DNA from: Flavobacterium fontis
Lineage (GTDB): Bacteria; Bacteroidota; Bacteroidia; Flavobacteriales; Flavobacteriaceae
DNA length: 64,000 bases
Direction: 5' to 3'
Assembly (NCBI RefSeq): GCF_900129405.1
Contig: NZ_FQVQ01000002.1
Location: 62,001-126,000 of the forward strand
Position numbers and translations under genes: made by a program. The notes below the pieces were generated by a model that saw only the letters and a program-made list of their open reading frames with translations, was not told the DNA's origin and did no database searches. Shown one piece after another: positions 63,968-64,000 of the stretch (within the stretch, counting starts at the first letter, position 1; each line of letters opens with the position of its first letter).

Positions 63968-64000
63968 ATGAAACTAGCTGCTTTACAAAACGAATTAAAA
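63968..64000 (+). CDS. 5' end of the next gene, cut by the window
   Basis: Only 11 codons (MKLAALQNELK). In Bacteroidota ars operons an ArsR gene is often followed by a small DUF6428-type protein beginning in a similar way; this is inference from context only. Confidence 0.45.
   Translation, partial: MKLAALQNELK

Overview
The window is a chromosomal segment of a Bacteroidota bacterium, most likely a member of the Flavobacteriaceae. The evidence is: several secreted proteins with type IX secretion (T9SS) C-terminal sorting domains, an S46 dipeptidyl-peptidase, a LytTR regulator paired with a TPR-type histidine kinase, A-rich leaders instead of strong Shine-Dalgarno sites, and promoters of the TTTG-N19-TAnnTTTG type. 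No rRNA or tRNA gene, prophage or CRISPR array was seen. The only mobile-element trace is a small IS256-like remnant.

Layout. 1-10300 holds a 3'-truncated citrate synthase, a leucine-rich-repeat (LRR) T9SS protein, a LytTR/histidine-kinase pair, enolase, an unknown exported protein and carA. 10364-27829 is the ribosomal superoperon on the minus strand, in two transcription units. The str unit (rpsL-rpsG-fusA-rpsJ) has its own promoter and terminator. The long S10-spc-alpha unit (rplC to rplQ, including secY, infA, rpmJ and rpoA) has a second promoter of nearly identical design. 27857-30835 is a second LRR T9SS protein related to the one at 1299, so the superoperon lies between two paralogues (with the eno/carA block also in between).

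30965-46919 is mixed housekeeping: an Omp85-like outer-membrane protein, rlmB, a rhomboid protease, rarA, a HAD nucleotidase, radC, a DUF1287 lipoprotein, mpl, TPR proteins, an S46 peptidase, an M43 metalloprotease, obgE and a CNNM/CBS transporter-like protein. 46979-51461 is rich in purine genes (adk, hpt, purK, purE). 51552-59092 contains an M3 oligopeptidase, a third LRR T9SS protein, a UbiA-like membrane protein and gcvP.

59224-64000 is the most accessory part. It has small hypothetical genes, a truncated exported gene abutting an IS256-type transposase fragment, and an operon rtcB2-prfH-TPR. RtcB2 and PrfH form a ribosome rescue and rRNA repair pair, and the TPR protein is a candidate third partner. 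Upstream of rtcB2 is a compact unit with a good promoter, a 27-residue ORF and a strong terminator. It may be a leader controlling the repair operon or an independent small gene. The window ends in an arsR-type regulator and the first codons of the next gene.

Two non-coding themes recur. Two copies of one structured element (33455-33514 and 45501-45562) share a CCCG/CGGG outer stem, an 11/11 internal loop and an ATCCC/GGGAT inner stem; they may be copies of the flavobacterial Flavo-1 RNA motif. Four intergenic arrays, each directly 3' of a stop codon, have different sequences but all have a 7-bp period.
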